A DNA stretch of 64,000 nucleotides from an uncultured Prevotella sp. (GCA_900315835.1 ONAR01000008.1:1-64000), one strand, 5' to 3'; positions 51,887-61,394 are shown, counted from the stretch's first letter. Notes: generated by a model not told the origin, from the letters alone. Numbers and translations are program-made.

Positions 51887-53824
51887 ATGGATCTGTTTAA
51901 CTATCACCGGCGGGAGACGTCGGTGGTGCACATCGGCGCACTCGACATGGGTGGCAACAACCCCATCCGCATCCAGTCGATGACCACCACCAACACCGAC
52001 GACACTGAGGCCAGCGTAGCGCAGGCCGAGCGCATCATCAAGGCCGGCGGTGAGCTCGTGCGCCTCACCACGCAGGGCAAGCGCGAGGCCGAGAACCTGA
52101 AGAACATCAATGCGGGCATACGCGCCGACGGCTTCAACACACCGCTCGTGGCCGACGTCCACTTCAACCCCAACGTGGCCGACGTCGCCGCACTCTATGC
52201 CGAGAAGGTACGCATCAACCCCGGCAACTACGTCGACCCGGCCCGACGCTTCATCAAACACGAGTACACCGACGCCGAATACGCCGACGAACTGAAGAAG
52301 ATTGACAACCGCTTCGTGCCCTTCCTCAACATCTGCAAGGCGCACCACACCGCCATCCGCATCGGCGTCAACCACGGCTCGCTCTCCGACCGCATACGCA
52401 ACCGCTACGGCGACACGCCCGAGGGCATCGTCGAAAGCTGTATGGAGTTCCTGCGCATCTGCAAACGCGAGCATTTCAACGATGTCGTCATCTCCATCAA
52501 GTCGAGCAATACGGTGGTCATGGTGCAGTCGGTGCGCCTGCTGGTCGACACGATGAACAAGGAAGACATGCACTATCCGCTCCACCTCGGCGTCACCGAG
52601 GCCGGTGAGGGTGAGGACGGCCGCATCAAGAGTGCCGTGGGCATCGGCGCTCTGCTGGCCGACGGCATCGGCGACACCATCCGCGTATCGCTCACCGAAG
52701 AGCCTGAGGCTGAGATTCCTGTGGCCCGCCACCTCGTCGACTACATCGGTCGTAAGGCCGGCCACGTGCTCATCCCCGGCGAGGCCTACAGCGGCTTCAA
52801 CTGGCTCCGGCCCGAGCGCCGCGCCACCACCCCCGTCGGCATCGTCGGCGGCAGTCAGGTGCCGGTGGTCATTGCTTCTGCCACATCAAACCCATCAAAC
52901 CCATCCACCCCATTAAACCCATCATCCCCATTAAACCCATCAACCCCATCCACCCCATTAAACCCATCATCCCCTTCCCCCGACTTCCTCTACGTCGGCT
53001 CCACGCTGCCCTCCACGATTACCCCCGGCCAGCGCTACATCGTCGACTATCAGCTCTACGCCCAGCTGCTGCAGGAAGGCAAAATCAAGAACGGACAGTG
53101 GAATGGCGCTAAATGGGCGCCCATCTTCCCCGTTGTAGCCATGCCGTTCATCGGCATGATCGAGGCCAAGATGAAGTTCCTCGTCTTGCAGTTCGGTACA
53201 CCGTCGGAAGAGTATTTGGCTTGTCTGAAGGCCCACCCAGAGGTCATCGTGGTCTGCACGAGCAACCATCAGAACCGCCTCGGCAGTCAGCGCGCACTGG
53301 TCCACGAGATAATGAACGCCGGCTTGCGAAACCCCGTCGTCTTTGCCCAGATGTATAAGCTCAACGACAAGGAGGAGTTTCAATTGGAGTCAGCAGCCGA
53401 TATGAGCGCGCTGATGATGGACGGACTGACCGATGGACTGTGGTTACTCAACGAGGGAGATATCGCAGCAGAGACCATTGTAGACACCTCATTCGCGATT
53501 CTGCAGGCTGGTCGTCTGCGCACGTCGAAGGTGGAGTACATCAGTTGCCCCGGTTGCGGCCGCACGCTCTATAACCTGCAGGACACCATCAAGCGCATCC
53601 ACGAGGCCACGAAAGATATGAAGGGCCTGAAGATTGGTATCATGGGCTGCATCGTCAACGGCCCCGGTGAGATGGCCGATGCCGACTACGGCTATGTCGG
53701 TGCCGGCCCTGGCAAAATCTCGCTCTACAAGGGCAAGGAGTGCGTCGAGCATGCCATTCCCGAGAGCGAGGCCGTCGACCACCTCCTCGCGTTTATCAAG
53801 AAAGACAGAGAAAGCGAGGGGTGA
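51887..53824 (+). CDS. ispG: 4-hydroxy-3-methylbut-2-enyl diphosphate synthase, long form with in-frame repeat
   Basis: IspG (GcpE) is the 4Fe-4S enzyme of the methylerythritol phosphate pathway. The N-terminal TIM barrel contains NPIRIQSMTTTNTDDTEA, and the C-terminal cluster domain supplies cysteines in YISCPGCGRTL and MGCIVNGPGEMADADYGYVG. At 645 residues it is the long form with an inserted middle domain, as in plants and Bacteroidota. Residues about 333-364, within or beside the insert, are a low-complexity Asn/Pro/Ser/Thr segment encoded by the 9-bp array at 52883-52976. The rest of the sequence is intact, so the enzyme should work. It is the last gene of purE-ispG. Confidence 0.95.
   Translation: MDLFNYHRRETSVVHIGALDMGGNNPIRIQSMTTTNTDDTEASVAQAERIIKAGGELVRLTTQGKREAENLKNINAGIRADGFNTPLVADVHFNPNVADVAALYAEKVRINPGNYVDPARRFIKHEYTDAEYADELKKIDNRFVPFLNICKAHHTAIRIGVNHGSLSDRIRNRYGDTPEGIVESCMEFLRICKREHFNDVVISIKSSNTVVMVQSVRLLVDTMNKEDMHYPLHLGVTEAGEGEDGRIKSAVGIGALLADGIGDTIRVSLTEEPEAEIPVARHLVDYIGRKAGHVLIPGEAYSGFNWLRPERRATTPVGIVGGSQVPVVIASATSNPSNPSTPLNPSSPLNPSTPSTPLNPSSPSPDFLYVGSTLPSTITPGQRYIVDYQLYAQLLQEGKIKNGQWNGAKWAPIFPVVAMPFIGMIEAKMKFLVLQFGTPSEEYLACLKAHPEVIVVCTSNHQNRLGSQRALVHEIMNAGLRNPVVFAQMYKLNDKEEFQLESAADMSALMMDGLTDGLWLLNEGDIAAETIVDTSFAILQAGRLRTSKVEYISCPGCGRTLYNLQDTIKRIHEATKDMKGLKIGIMGCIVNGPGEMADADYGYVGAGPGKISLYKGKECVEHAIPESEAVDHLLAFIKKDRESEG
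52883..52976. repeat. 9-bp ACCCATCAA-type array inside ispG
   Basis: About ten 9-mers of the CCCATCAAA/CCCATTAAA/CCCATCATC type lie in frame inside ispG and are read as NPS/TPL/SSP triplets. They match the arrays at 39.7 and 46.1 kb. Confidence 0.92.
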
Positions 53825-53839
53825 GGAGTGAGGCTTTTA

Positions 53840-53937
53840 GAAGGCCGGAAGGCGGAAGGCCGGAAGCTTTTAGAAGTCCTGAAGTCGGAAGTCAAGAAGT
53901 CCGGAAGTCAAGAAGTCCGGAAGTCCAGTCATTACAA
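53840..53937. repeat. GAAGTCCR-type array (third copy)
   Basis: Degenerate GAAGGCCGGAAG units grade into GAAGTCCG/GAAGTCA units and end at CAGTCATTACAATAAG, the same end seen at 42341. It lies directly after ispG. Confidence 0.8.
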
Positions 53938-53946
53938 TAAGGGGTG

Positions 53947-54085
53947 GCTATGGCTTCTATAGTTTCTATAGCGTCTATAGTTTCTATAGCGTCTATAGTT
54001 TCTATAGCGTCTATAGTTTCTATAGCGTCTATAGCGTCTATAGCATCTATAGCGTCTATAGTTTCTATAGCGTCTATGGTTTCTC
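53947..54085. repeat. 9-bp tandem array, consensus TCTATAGnn (copy 2)
   Basis: About fifteen 9-mers alternate mostly TCTATAGTT and TCTATAGCG. Frames across it encode Ile-Asp-Ala-Ile-Glu-Thr repeats and are artefacts. The array is longer and more regular than copy 1 at 7446-7527. Confidence 0.92.
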
Positions 54086-54156
54086 TCTTCCCAGCCTCCG
54101 TGGGGTAGGGCGCGGCGCGTTTCTTCCCCCTCGCCGCAAACTTTCGGGGCATTTAT

Positions 54157-54187
54157 TTTGCCCTTTGCAAAAAAGATGGTAAATTTG
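54157..54187 (+). promoter_or_regulatory. Bacteroidota promoter for tRNA-Arg (TTTG, N19, TAAATTTG)
   Basis: TTTG (54157-54160) is followed after exactly 19 bases by TAAATTTG (54180-54187), about 80 bases before the tRNA. A 16-bp palindrome (AGCGTCTATAGACGCT, 54209-54224) lies in the leader. Confidence 0.7.
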
Positions 54188-54268
54188 CCGCGCTAAAGCT
54201 ACGTGGAGAGCGTCTATAGACGCTACGTAAGAGCCTACACGCTACATGAAGAGCTTTAGTCGTGTGTT

Positions 54269-54340
54269 GGTCTGATAGTTCAATGGATAGAACGGAGGTT
54301 TCCTAAACCTTTGATCTGGGTTCGATTCCCAGTCGGACTA
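54269..54340 (+). tRNA. tRNA-Arg (anticodon CCU)
   Basis: This is a 72-nt cloverleaf. The acceptor stem is GGTCTGA with TCGGACT (G-U at the first pair), the D-arm GTTC/GAAC, the anticodon loop TTCCTAA with CCT at positions 34-36, the T-arm CTGGG TTCGATT CCCAG, and the discriminator A. CCA is not encoded. It reads the AGG codon. A 17-bp terminator-like hairpin starts at the next base. Confidence 0.95.
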
Positions 54341-54380
54341 CAGAAACGGGCCGGGTCATTAAAGACCCGGCCCGTTTCTG
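54341..54380 (+). terminator. 17-bp hairpin after tRNA-Arg
   Basis: A perfect 17-bp inverted repeat (starting CAGAAACGGGCC) with a 6-nt loop begins immediately after the tRNA. No T-tract follows, but its position and strength suggest termination. Confidence 0.7.
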
Positions 54381-54381
54381 C

Positions 54382-54525
54382 GTTCGGTGCCTCGCCCTTT
54401 TAAGGCGAGGGGTAGGGTAGTAGCTTCCCCGTTCGGTGCCTCGCCCTTTTAAGGCGAGGGGTAGGGTAGTAGCTTCCCCGTTCGGTGCCTCGCCTTTTTA
54501 AGGCGAGGGGTAGGGTCGGGTAGGG
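54382..54525. repeat. Three 49-bp tandem repeats each with a hairpin
   Basis: Units start at 54382, 54431 and 54480 with GTTCGGTGCCTCGCC, and each contains CCTCGCC/GGCGAGG around TTTTAA. The third changes at its end and touches the susD stop. They may be repeated terminators for the leftward susD transcript. Confidence 0.9.
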
Positions 54526-56022
54526 CTACTTATAGTAGTCGTTCTGCTCATCTTCCAGGCTCGGGTTGGCGTTGATCTCATCCTGCGAGATCGGCAAGAC
54601 GATACCGCCGTAAGTGCGGTCGATGGTCTTCGACCGATGGGTGACCGGCACATTCTGGAAGTCATCGTTATACTCGATGGTCTTGTTCATTCTGATCATA
54701 TCAAAGAAGCGCTGTCCCTCGCCATACAGCTCCTTACTGCGCTCGTCGAGAATCATATCGTCAGACACCGTCGCAGCCGTGGCAGGCGCGAGCTTCGGCG
54801 CCCTACAACGGATGGCATTGAGGTACTTGGCAGCGGCAGCAGGGTCACCCGTATGCAAGGCGGCCTCGGCTGCGATGAGATAGACTTCCGACAGACGGAT
54901 AATCTTTATGTTCACCGCCGTATACGACTCCTTGCCGTCGCCCTCCATGCTCAAGCCACCAAGATATTTGTAGCAGGCGCCACGACGCTCGTTACCCGTC
55001 TCAACCCAGTATTCATCGTTATCCATCACACCCCAGCGCACGTCGGTGGTGTCCTCGCCCAAGCGGTTGAGGAAGTAATCGCTGGCGAGGTACCAGCCCA
55101 TGGCGTTGCGTTTCTGATTATAGCGCATGTAGTAGAAGCCAAGCGATGTCGTACCAAGGTCGGCCTCGGTATCGATGCCGAGCTCAAAGATTGACTCCGA
55201 GCCATACTGCCGTGCCCACGACGCAACCCACTGCTGGGGCGTATAAAGCGTGTATTTGCCGCTTTCTATCACCTCGCGGGCAGCAGCAAGGGCACCGGCG
55301 TAATCTTCCATGTAGAGCTTTACACGGGCCTGCAGGGCAACGTTACCGTAGTAGTCGAGGTAACCGTTGTGAACACTCTTGTCGGACGCCATGAGTTGCT
55401 GGCCCTCTGTGAGGTCGCTGATAATCTGCTTGTACACCGCCTCGACTGTAGCGCGGTGGGGCTGTGCGTCAGCCGCCAGCGTATTGAGCACCAGCGGCAC
55501 GCCAAGCGCCGACTTGTTGTAGTTGTAGGGCTGGCCATAGAGGCGCACGAGGTCGAAATAAAACAGTGCCCGCAGCGACAGCGCCTCGCCCTTATAATAG
55601 TTGAACGCGGTGGAGCCGTCGGCCTGCAGCCGGTCGATATTCTCCAGCAGGTTGTTGGCTTGCATGATGCAGTAATAGCCCCTCGACCAGAAACCAGAGT
55701 AGCTGCCGCTGGTCGGCGTATGGTTGAACGTGTAGAGGGCATCGTTGCCACGGCCATTGGCGTAAATCGTCATATCGCCGCCCTTGGCATCGCCATACAA
55801 CAGGAAGTTGCGGCCATAATAAGACGACGAACTCATGAGGCTCATGATGCCGTTGATGGCCACCTGGGCGTCAGCGGTCGTGGCGATGGACTCGCTGGCA
55901 TTGGAGGCATTGGTGGGCTCCTCGTCGAGGAAACTGGAGCATGATGTGAATGTCAGCAGACAAAGTGCCAGCACCTGCATTGAAGTCTTACGTATCGTGT
56001 TGTTTAATCTATTCATAGTCAT
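54526..56022 (-). CDS. SusD/RagB-family nutrient-binding lipoprotein
   Basis: This is an outer-membrane surface lipoprotein of 498 residues that normally forms a lid on its SusC partner for glycan or peptide uptake. A signal peptide ends LTFTSCSSFLDEEP, with the lipobox Cys near residue 28. The TPR-like helical SusD fold ends with the typical IVLPISQDEINANPSLEQ-type tail (here SLEDEQNDYYK). The open frame is complete. It lies 12 bp after the truncated susC remnant, so it probably lost its original promoter and may be silent. No glycoside hydrolase is beside the pair to hint at a substrate. Confidence 0.92.
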   Translation of the reverse strand: MTMNRLNNTIRKTSMQVLALCLLTFTSCSSFLDEEPTNASNASESIATTADAQVAINGIMSLMSSSSYYGRNFLLYGDAKGGDMTIYANGRGNDALYTFNHTPTSGSYSGFWSRGYYCIMQANNLLENIDRLQADGSTAFNYYKGEALSLRALFYFDLVRLYGQPYNYNKSALGVPLVLNTLAADAQPHRATVEAVYKQIISDLTEGQQLMASDKSVHNGYLDYYGNVALQARVKLYMEDYAGALAAAREVIESGKYTLYTPQQWVASWARQYGSESIFELGIDTEADLGTTSLGFYYMRYNQKRNAMGWYLASDYFLNRLGEDTTDVRWGVMDNDEYWVETGNERRGACYKYLGGLSMEGDGKESYTAVNIKIIRLSEVYLIAAEAALHTGDPAAAAKYLNAIRCRAPKLAPATAATVSDDMILDERSKELYGEGQRFFDMIRMNKTIEYNDDFQNVPVTHRSKTIDRTYGGIVLPISQDEINANPSLEDEQNDYYK

Positions 56023-56034
56023 AATCCTCCCTGC

Positions 56035-58068
56035 TTAAAAAGTAATGTTAATGCCGAAGATAAAACTCTTGCCGATAGGCGTCTCCCATCCGCGTGTGCT
56101 GTAGCTGTTGACCTCGGGGTCGGCCTCCTTGTACTTGGAGAAGGTCAGCAGGTTCTCTGCATTGAAATAAACCCTCACATTGCTCATCCACACCTTGTTG
56201 ACGAGCTGACGGGGTAGGGTATAGGCCAGGGTGAGCGTCTTAAGGCGCAGGTAGGTAGCGCTCGAGATATGGCGGCTGCTGTACTGTATAGCGTCGGTGA
56301 GGTCGTTGCCCGACAGTGCGGGCTCAGTGCCGTCGGTGTGGGTCGGCGTCCACATATTCTCGTAGTAGCTCTCGGCCCTGATGCGCTCCCAATAGTAACC
56401 GTCGTCGGCCACGTCTTTGTAAGCGCCGTCGTAGAGGCTGCCGCCAAGCTTATAGGTGAAGTTCAGGCCCAGCTCAATACCTTTCCACGTAGCCGTTGTA
56501 TTGATGCCGCCGGTAACGTCGGGAATACCGTTGCCGATGATGGTATAGTTGGCTTTGTTGTAGTCGTAGGTAGCGCCGCGGCCGTTGAAGGTGAAGTCGC
56601 CTTTCTGACCGTCGTCGGGGTCGTTGACGTAATAGACGCTCTTGCCGTTGGTCGGGTCAACGCCGGCCCATTCATAGCCGTAGAAAGCCAGGGTAGACTC
56701 GCCCTCGCGATAGATGAACTGCGCGCGGTTGTCGTCACCCGTGGGGTCGTACCAGATGATGTCGGCACCGTTGTATAGCTTCTTCACCTTTGACGAGAGG
56801 AAGGTAGCGTTGACGCCCGCCGTCCAGACGAAGTCCTTCTTGCGCAGGATGTCGCCCTCGAGGGTGAGCTCGACGCCGTGGTTGTTGATCTTACCGATGT
56901 TCTGCAGCACCGAACTGAAGCCGGTGGTACCCGAGATGGGCACGTCTTGCAGCAAGTTCTTCGAGTTGCGCGTGAAGTACTCCACGGTACCGCGCAGCCG
57001 CTGATTGAAGAAACCGAAGTCGAGACCTACGTTGAAGGTATAGTTGGTCTCCCACGAGAGGTTGACATTGCTCATCTGCGAGATGATGCCTGCAGGATTG
57101 CCCATATATTTGGAGCTGTACGACATCAGGTTCATGTAAGCATAATTGGATGAAGGCAACGTACCGTTGACACCGTAGGAAGCTCTCAACTTCAAGTCGC
57201 TCAACCATTTGACCGGAGCCATAAACGCCTCCTGCTTGATGCGCCAGGCACCCGACACCGACCAGAAATTGCCCCAACGCTCTTCAGGAGCGAGCTTCGA
57301 CGAACCGTCGCGACGATAGGAGGCCGACAGGAAATAGCGGTCGGCGTAGTTGTAATCCACCTTTGAGATGATGGAAGCCAGCGTGTTACCCCATTGGTAA
57401 CCGGCTGAGGAAAGGGTGCCTGCCGTCGATACGGTGTGCAGCGTACTGTTGGGCAGATGGGTGCCCGAAGCGCGGGTGTAGTCGGTTGTGTTCTTCTCGG
57501 CCTCAAAGCCAAAGAGTAATCCAATGGTGTGGTCGCCGAACATCTTATTATACGACGCCGTTGTCGACGATACCCACTTCTCGTAATTGGTGCGCATCTC
57601 ATCGATGCTGCCCTCATCTGACGATCCGAGGAAGTGGTTGGCACTGTAGTAAAGATGGTCACGCACATTGGTATTGTCGTAAGAGAAGATAGTGCGCAGG
57701 TCAAGACCGTCAAGCAGATGCAGCGTCACCGTCTCTACCGCCGACACACGGGTGTCAGTGGACTTATTCTCCCATTCATTGTCATAATAGAGGCCGTTGT
57801 AGGCATAGCTGCCGTAGCGCGTAGTCCAGTCCTCACCCGTAGCGTAGTTGGTAGGCCAGTAAAGGCCCCAGAGCAGGTTGCGCGTCTGCATGAAGTAGTT
57901 GCTTCCGGTGGTACGGGTATCGTTGTAACCGGTCTTCGTGATGCGCGCCAAACTGACGTTGGTGTTGAAGTCAAGGAACTTTCCCACTTTCTGTGTGAGG
58001 TTGACGCGACCGGAGTAGCGCTTGAAACTGTTCTTGCGCAGACGGCCGTCGTCCTTCGTGTAAGACAA
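56035..58068 (-). pseudogene. SusC/RagA TonB-dependent receptor, 5'-truncated remnant
   Basis: The C-terminal two-thirds (677 residues) of a SusC-type TonB-dependent outer-membrane receptor. It begins abruptly in the barrel at SYTKDDGRLRKNSFKRYSGRVNL and runs to the terminal strand IGKSFIFGINITF. The signal peptide, CarboxypepD-like domain, TonB box and plug, about 330 residues, are missing. Upstream in frame there is only a TTG, some 60 bases and a stop, and then the secDF terminator at 58105-58136. The break therefore lies around 58070-58100. No missing part is found elsewhere in the window. A DNA-inversion (SusC shufflon) or assembly cause cannot be excluded. Confidence 0.88.
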
Positions 58069-58101
58069 GCAATTAGATGAAAATAAGGCCGAATAAACAT
58101 C

Positions 58102-58136
58102 AAAAAAGCCAAGACCCCATGTGGAGTCTTGGCTTT
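58102..58136 (-). terminator. Terminator of secDF
   Basis: On the minus strand a 14-bp stem (AAAGCCAAGACTCC with GGGGTCTTGGCTTT, one G-T pair) and ACAT loop are followed by six T. It lies 25 bp after the secDF stop and just upstream of the truncated susC. Confidence 0.88.
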
Positions 58137-58160
58137 ACTATTATATATAAAGGTGTAGGA

Positions 58161-61100
58161 TTATGCCTTCACTGCTTCAGCGGCTACAGGAGCCTCGGGC
58201 TCATTGTTCTTGATCTTACCAATGCGCATGTAGGCGATAGGCGATGCAAGGAAGATGGAGCTGGCGGTACCCACGAACACACCGACGATCATTGCGAACG
58301 AGAAGCTGCGGATAGAGTCGCCGCCAAGGATGAAGATGGCGAGCAACACGATCAACGTACTTACCGACGTGTTGATGGTACGGGCCAAAGTCTCGTTGAT
58401 AGAGTCGTTGAAGATCTTCTGTTTGTCTCCCTTCGGATGGAGGCGGAGGTTCTCACGGATACGGTCGAACACCACCACGGAGTCGTTGATGTCGTAACCG
58501 ATCACCGTCAGGATAGCACCGATGAACGTCTGGTCAATCTCGAGCGAGAAGCCAATCCAGCCGTAGCACAGTGAGAACAGGCCGATCACCATGGTCGTAT
58601 CGATGGCCAGAGCGGCAATAGCACCGATAGAGAAGCCGAGGTTGCGGAAGCGCAGCAAGATGTAGAGGAAGATGAAGAACAGGGCCAAGCCAACGCTGAT
58701 GAAGGCATTGCGCGTGATGTCCTTAGCCACCGACGGACCCACCTTCGACGAACTGATGATAGAGCCACCCTCGCGGATATCCGGGTTCTTGAAGGCATTC
58801 ACATCGGCCTGGCTGACGAAGTTGCCCTTCTTCAAAGCCGTATAGAGAATGGTCTCAGCCTTGTCGTCCTCAGCAGGATTGTTGCTGTCAATATTCCAGT
58901 TGGTGGTCACACGGATGGTCTTACCGTCGGTACCGAGGGCGATGACGTTGGTCGTAGCCACCTTACCGGCATCAGGACCGGTGGTGTTGACGAAGGCATT
59001 GCCCAATACCGTACGAACATCCTCCACAGGAACCGACTTGTTAAGCGTCACCACATAGTTGCGGCCACCAGTGAAGTCGATACCGCGGCTCAGGCCACGC
59101 ACACCGAAGCTCACGATGCAGATGGCAATGCAGATGCCATACACGGTGAAGCTCTTCTTATACATTGACATGAAGGGATAGTTGGTACCCTGCATCATGT
59201 TCTTGGAAATCTTGGTGTCGAACTTCAGATGCATCCACTTACCGTGGTTGAGCTTGTACTCATAGAGCAGACGGGTGAGGAACACAGCCGAGAAGAACGA
59301 GCAGACGATACCGATGATCCAGGTCGTAGCGAAGCCGCGGATAGGACCGGTACCGACAACGAGCAGGATGACACCTGTAATCAATGAGGTGAGGTTGGAG
59401 TCGAAGATGGCCGAGAAGGCGTTTTTGTAACCGGCCTCGATGGCCTGCTTCATGCCCTTGCCGGCCCGCAGCTCTTCCTTGATGCGCTCATAGATAAGCA
59501 CGTTGGCGTCAACAGCGGTACCCAACGACAGCACCATACCGGCGATACCACTCATGGTAAGGGCAGCCTGGAACGAGGTGAGGATACCGAGCGTGAAGAA
59601 TACGTTGATGATCAGAGCACCGACGGCGATAGAGCCGGGGATGATGTTGAAGATGACCAACATGTAGATAATCAACAGGATGAAGGCCACGATGAACGAG
59701 ACGATACCCTGCTGGATGGACTGTGCGCCGAGGGTAGGACCGACCACCTCCTCCTGCACGATGTGTGCGGGAGCCGGCATGCGGCCTGACTTCAAGGTGT
59801 TGGCCAGGTCCTTGGTGTCCTGAATGGTGAAGTTGCCGCTGATGGAGCTCTGTCCGCCGCTGATCTCTCCGTTCACACGGGGAGCTGAATACACCACGCC
59901 GTCGAGCACGATGGCGATGGCCTTACCCACGTTGGCCTTGGTCAGCTCAGCCCATTTGCGGGCACCTTCAGAGTTCATGGTCATGCTCACTTCGGGCTGG
60001 CCGGTAAGCTGGTTGAATTCGTCCTTGGCATCGGTGATGACATCACCCTCGAGCGGAGCGCGGCCGTTGGTCGTGGTAACCTTCAGGGCGTGCAGCTCGA
60101 AGATGTTCTTGGCCTGAATGCCGTCGGCGGGCTTGGCGCTCCAGAGCAGCTTCAGGTCGGAAGGCAGCACCTGCTTGGCCAACGGACTATAGATAATCTT
60201 GTTGATGGCGGCAGTATCGCGGACGCTTGCATAACCGCAGACGCTCAGGCCCTGACCTGTGGTCTGCAGCATGGCGAGCAGCGGGTGCAGCTTCTTGGCC
60301 TGAGCCAGCTGGTCGTCGGGCGTAGTCTTGATGTCCTGCTTCTTGTCGCCCTTGAGCTGAAACTTGGGCTTGGCGTTCTTGGCGGCCTTCACCTCCTTGT
60401 CGGCCTCGGCCTTGGCCAATTTTGCCTCTTTACTGACGGCGGCGCTGTCCTTGACCGACGTGGTATCCTGGTCGCCGTTGGCCAGACGCTGGTCGAGCTG
60501 CTGCAGATAGGGCAGCACCTCGTCGGCGTTGTAGGTCTCCCAGAATTCGAGGTTGGCAGAACCCTGCAGCAGCTTACGCATGCGCTCGGGCTCGCGGATA
60601 CCAGGCATCTCAACGCTAATACGGCCCTCGGCGCCCTGCACCTTCTGGATGTTGGGCTGCACCACGCCGAACTGGTCGATACGTGTGCGGACCACATTGA
60701 ATGAGTTGTCGATGGCGGCGCTCACTTCCTGGCGCAGCACCTTCTCCACCTCAGCGTCGCTGCTGGTCGGTGAAACCTTACCCTGCAGCTCAGAGGTAGC
60801 GAACACCTCGGCGAGGTTGTGGCCGGGAGCGTTCTTGTGGTAAGCATTGATGAAAAGCGTGATGAAGTCGCCCTGCGTGGCTTGCTGCTCCTTACGGGCT
60901 TCGGCCATTGAACGGGTGAAGGCGATGTCGGTCTTGTGGTCAGCAAGATTTTCCACCACATCGGGTACAGAGATTTCCAAAATGACATTCATACCGCCTT
61001 TCAGGTCCAGACCCAGACCAATCTGCGTTTCCAAGCACTTCTGGTAGCTGTAGATGCCCAGATACTTCACAGAGTCCTTATAGTCCTGCTGTGCAATAGG

Positions 61101-61220
61101 GTCCTTCAGCTTTGCAGCCTGACTGTCATAATAGCTTGTGGCAATCGGGAATGACAAATAGAAGATGCTCACGAGCGTCAGAAGAACGGCTGTCGTGATA
61201 ACAATTCCTTTGTTTTGCAT
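58161..61220 (-). CDS. secDF: Fused protein translocase subunits SecD and SecF
   Basis: SecDF uses the proton gradient to pull preproteins through SecYEG. It is a 1,019-residue fusion typical of Bacteroidota. The SecD half has a first helix (about 5-28), a large periplasmic region with a Lys/Ala-rich insertion near residues 255-315, and a five-helix block containing GTAVDANVLIYERIKEEL. The SecF half starts near residue 690 (RGIDFTGGRNYVV) and contains GYDINDSVVVFDRIRENLR. Both D-x-N/R-type transmembrane motifs are intact. It is monocistronic with a -7 box at 61292-61299. Confidence 0.96.
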   Translation of the reverse strand: MQNKGIVITTAVLLTLVSIFYLSFPIATSYYDSQAAKLKDPIAQQDYKDSVKYLGIYSYQKCLETQIGLGLDLKGGMNVILEISVPDVVENLADHKTDIAFTRSMAEARKEQQATQGDFITLFINAYHKNAPGHNLAEVFATSELQGKVSPTSSDAEVEKVLRQEVSAAIDNSFNVVRTRIDQFGVVQPNIQKVQGAEGRISVEMPGIREPERMRKLLQGSANLEFWETYNADEVLPYLQQLDQRLANGDQDTTSVKDSAAVSKEAKLAKAEADKEVKAAKNAKPKFQLKGDKKQDIKTTPDDQLAQAKKLHPLLAMLQTTGQGLSVCGYASVRDTAAINKIIYSPLAKQVLPSDLKLLWSAKPADGIQAKNIFELHALKVTTTNGRAPLEGDVITDAKDEFNQLTGQPEVSMTMNSEGARKWAELTKANVGKAIAIVLDGVVYSAPRVNGEISGGQSSISGNFTIQDTKDLANTLKSGRMPAPAHIVQEEVVGPTLGAQSIQQGIVSFIVAFILLIIYMLVIFNIIPGSIAVGALIINVFFTLGILTSFQAALTMSGIAGMVLSLGTAVDANVLIYERIKEELRAGKGMKQAIEAGYKNAFSAIFDSNLTSLITGVILLVVGTGPIRGFATTWIIGIVCSFFSAVFLTRLLYEYKLNHGKWMHLKFDTKISKNMMQGTNYPFMSMYKKSFTVYGICIAICIVSFGVRGLSRGIDFTGGRNYVVTLNKSVPVEDVRTVLGNAFVNTTGPDAGKVATTNVIALGTDGKTIRVTTNWNIDSNNPAEDDKAETILYTALKKGNFVSQADVNAFKNPDIREGGSIISSSKVGPSVAKDITRNAFISVGLALFFIFLYILLRFRNLGFSIGAIAALAIDTTMVIGLFSLCYGWIGFSLEIDQTFIGAILTVIGYDINDSVVVFDRIRENLRLHPKGDKQKIFNDSINETLARTINTSVSTLIVLLAIFILGGDSIRSFSFAMIVGVFVGTASSIFLASPIAYMRIGKIKNNEPEAPVAAEAVKA

Positions 61221-61291
61221 TTTTGTTTATTAGTTATTTGTTTTATTTGTTGTTTCTGTCCTTGTGGATAGGCTACTGCATATAATATGTG

Positions 61292-61299
61292 CAAAGTTA
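61292..61299 (-). promoter_or_regulatory. -7 box (TAACTTTG on minus strand) for secDF
   Basis: CAAAGTTA on the plus strand reads TAACTTTG on the minus strand, 71 bases upstream of secDF. Confidence 0.45.
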
Positions 61300-61394
61300 G
61301 TCATTTTTTGTTATCTTAGGGAAGGAAAGGCGGTATTTTTACGAAAAAAGGCAAAAATGGGACGATACGGCCATTGTAATAGGCTGGTAATGAT

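Noticed and set aside
54269-54525. tRNA-Arg as an integration site
   Set aside because: No copy of the tRNA 3' end and no integrase follow it; the adjacent repeats do not match the tRNA.
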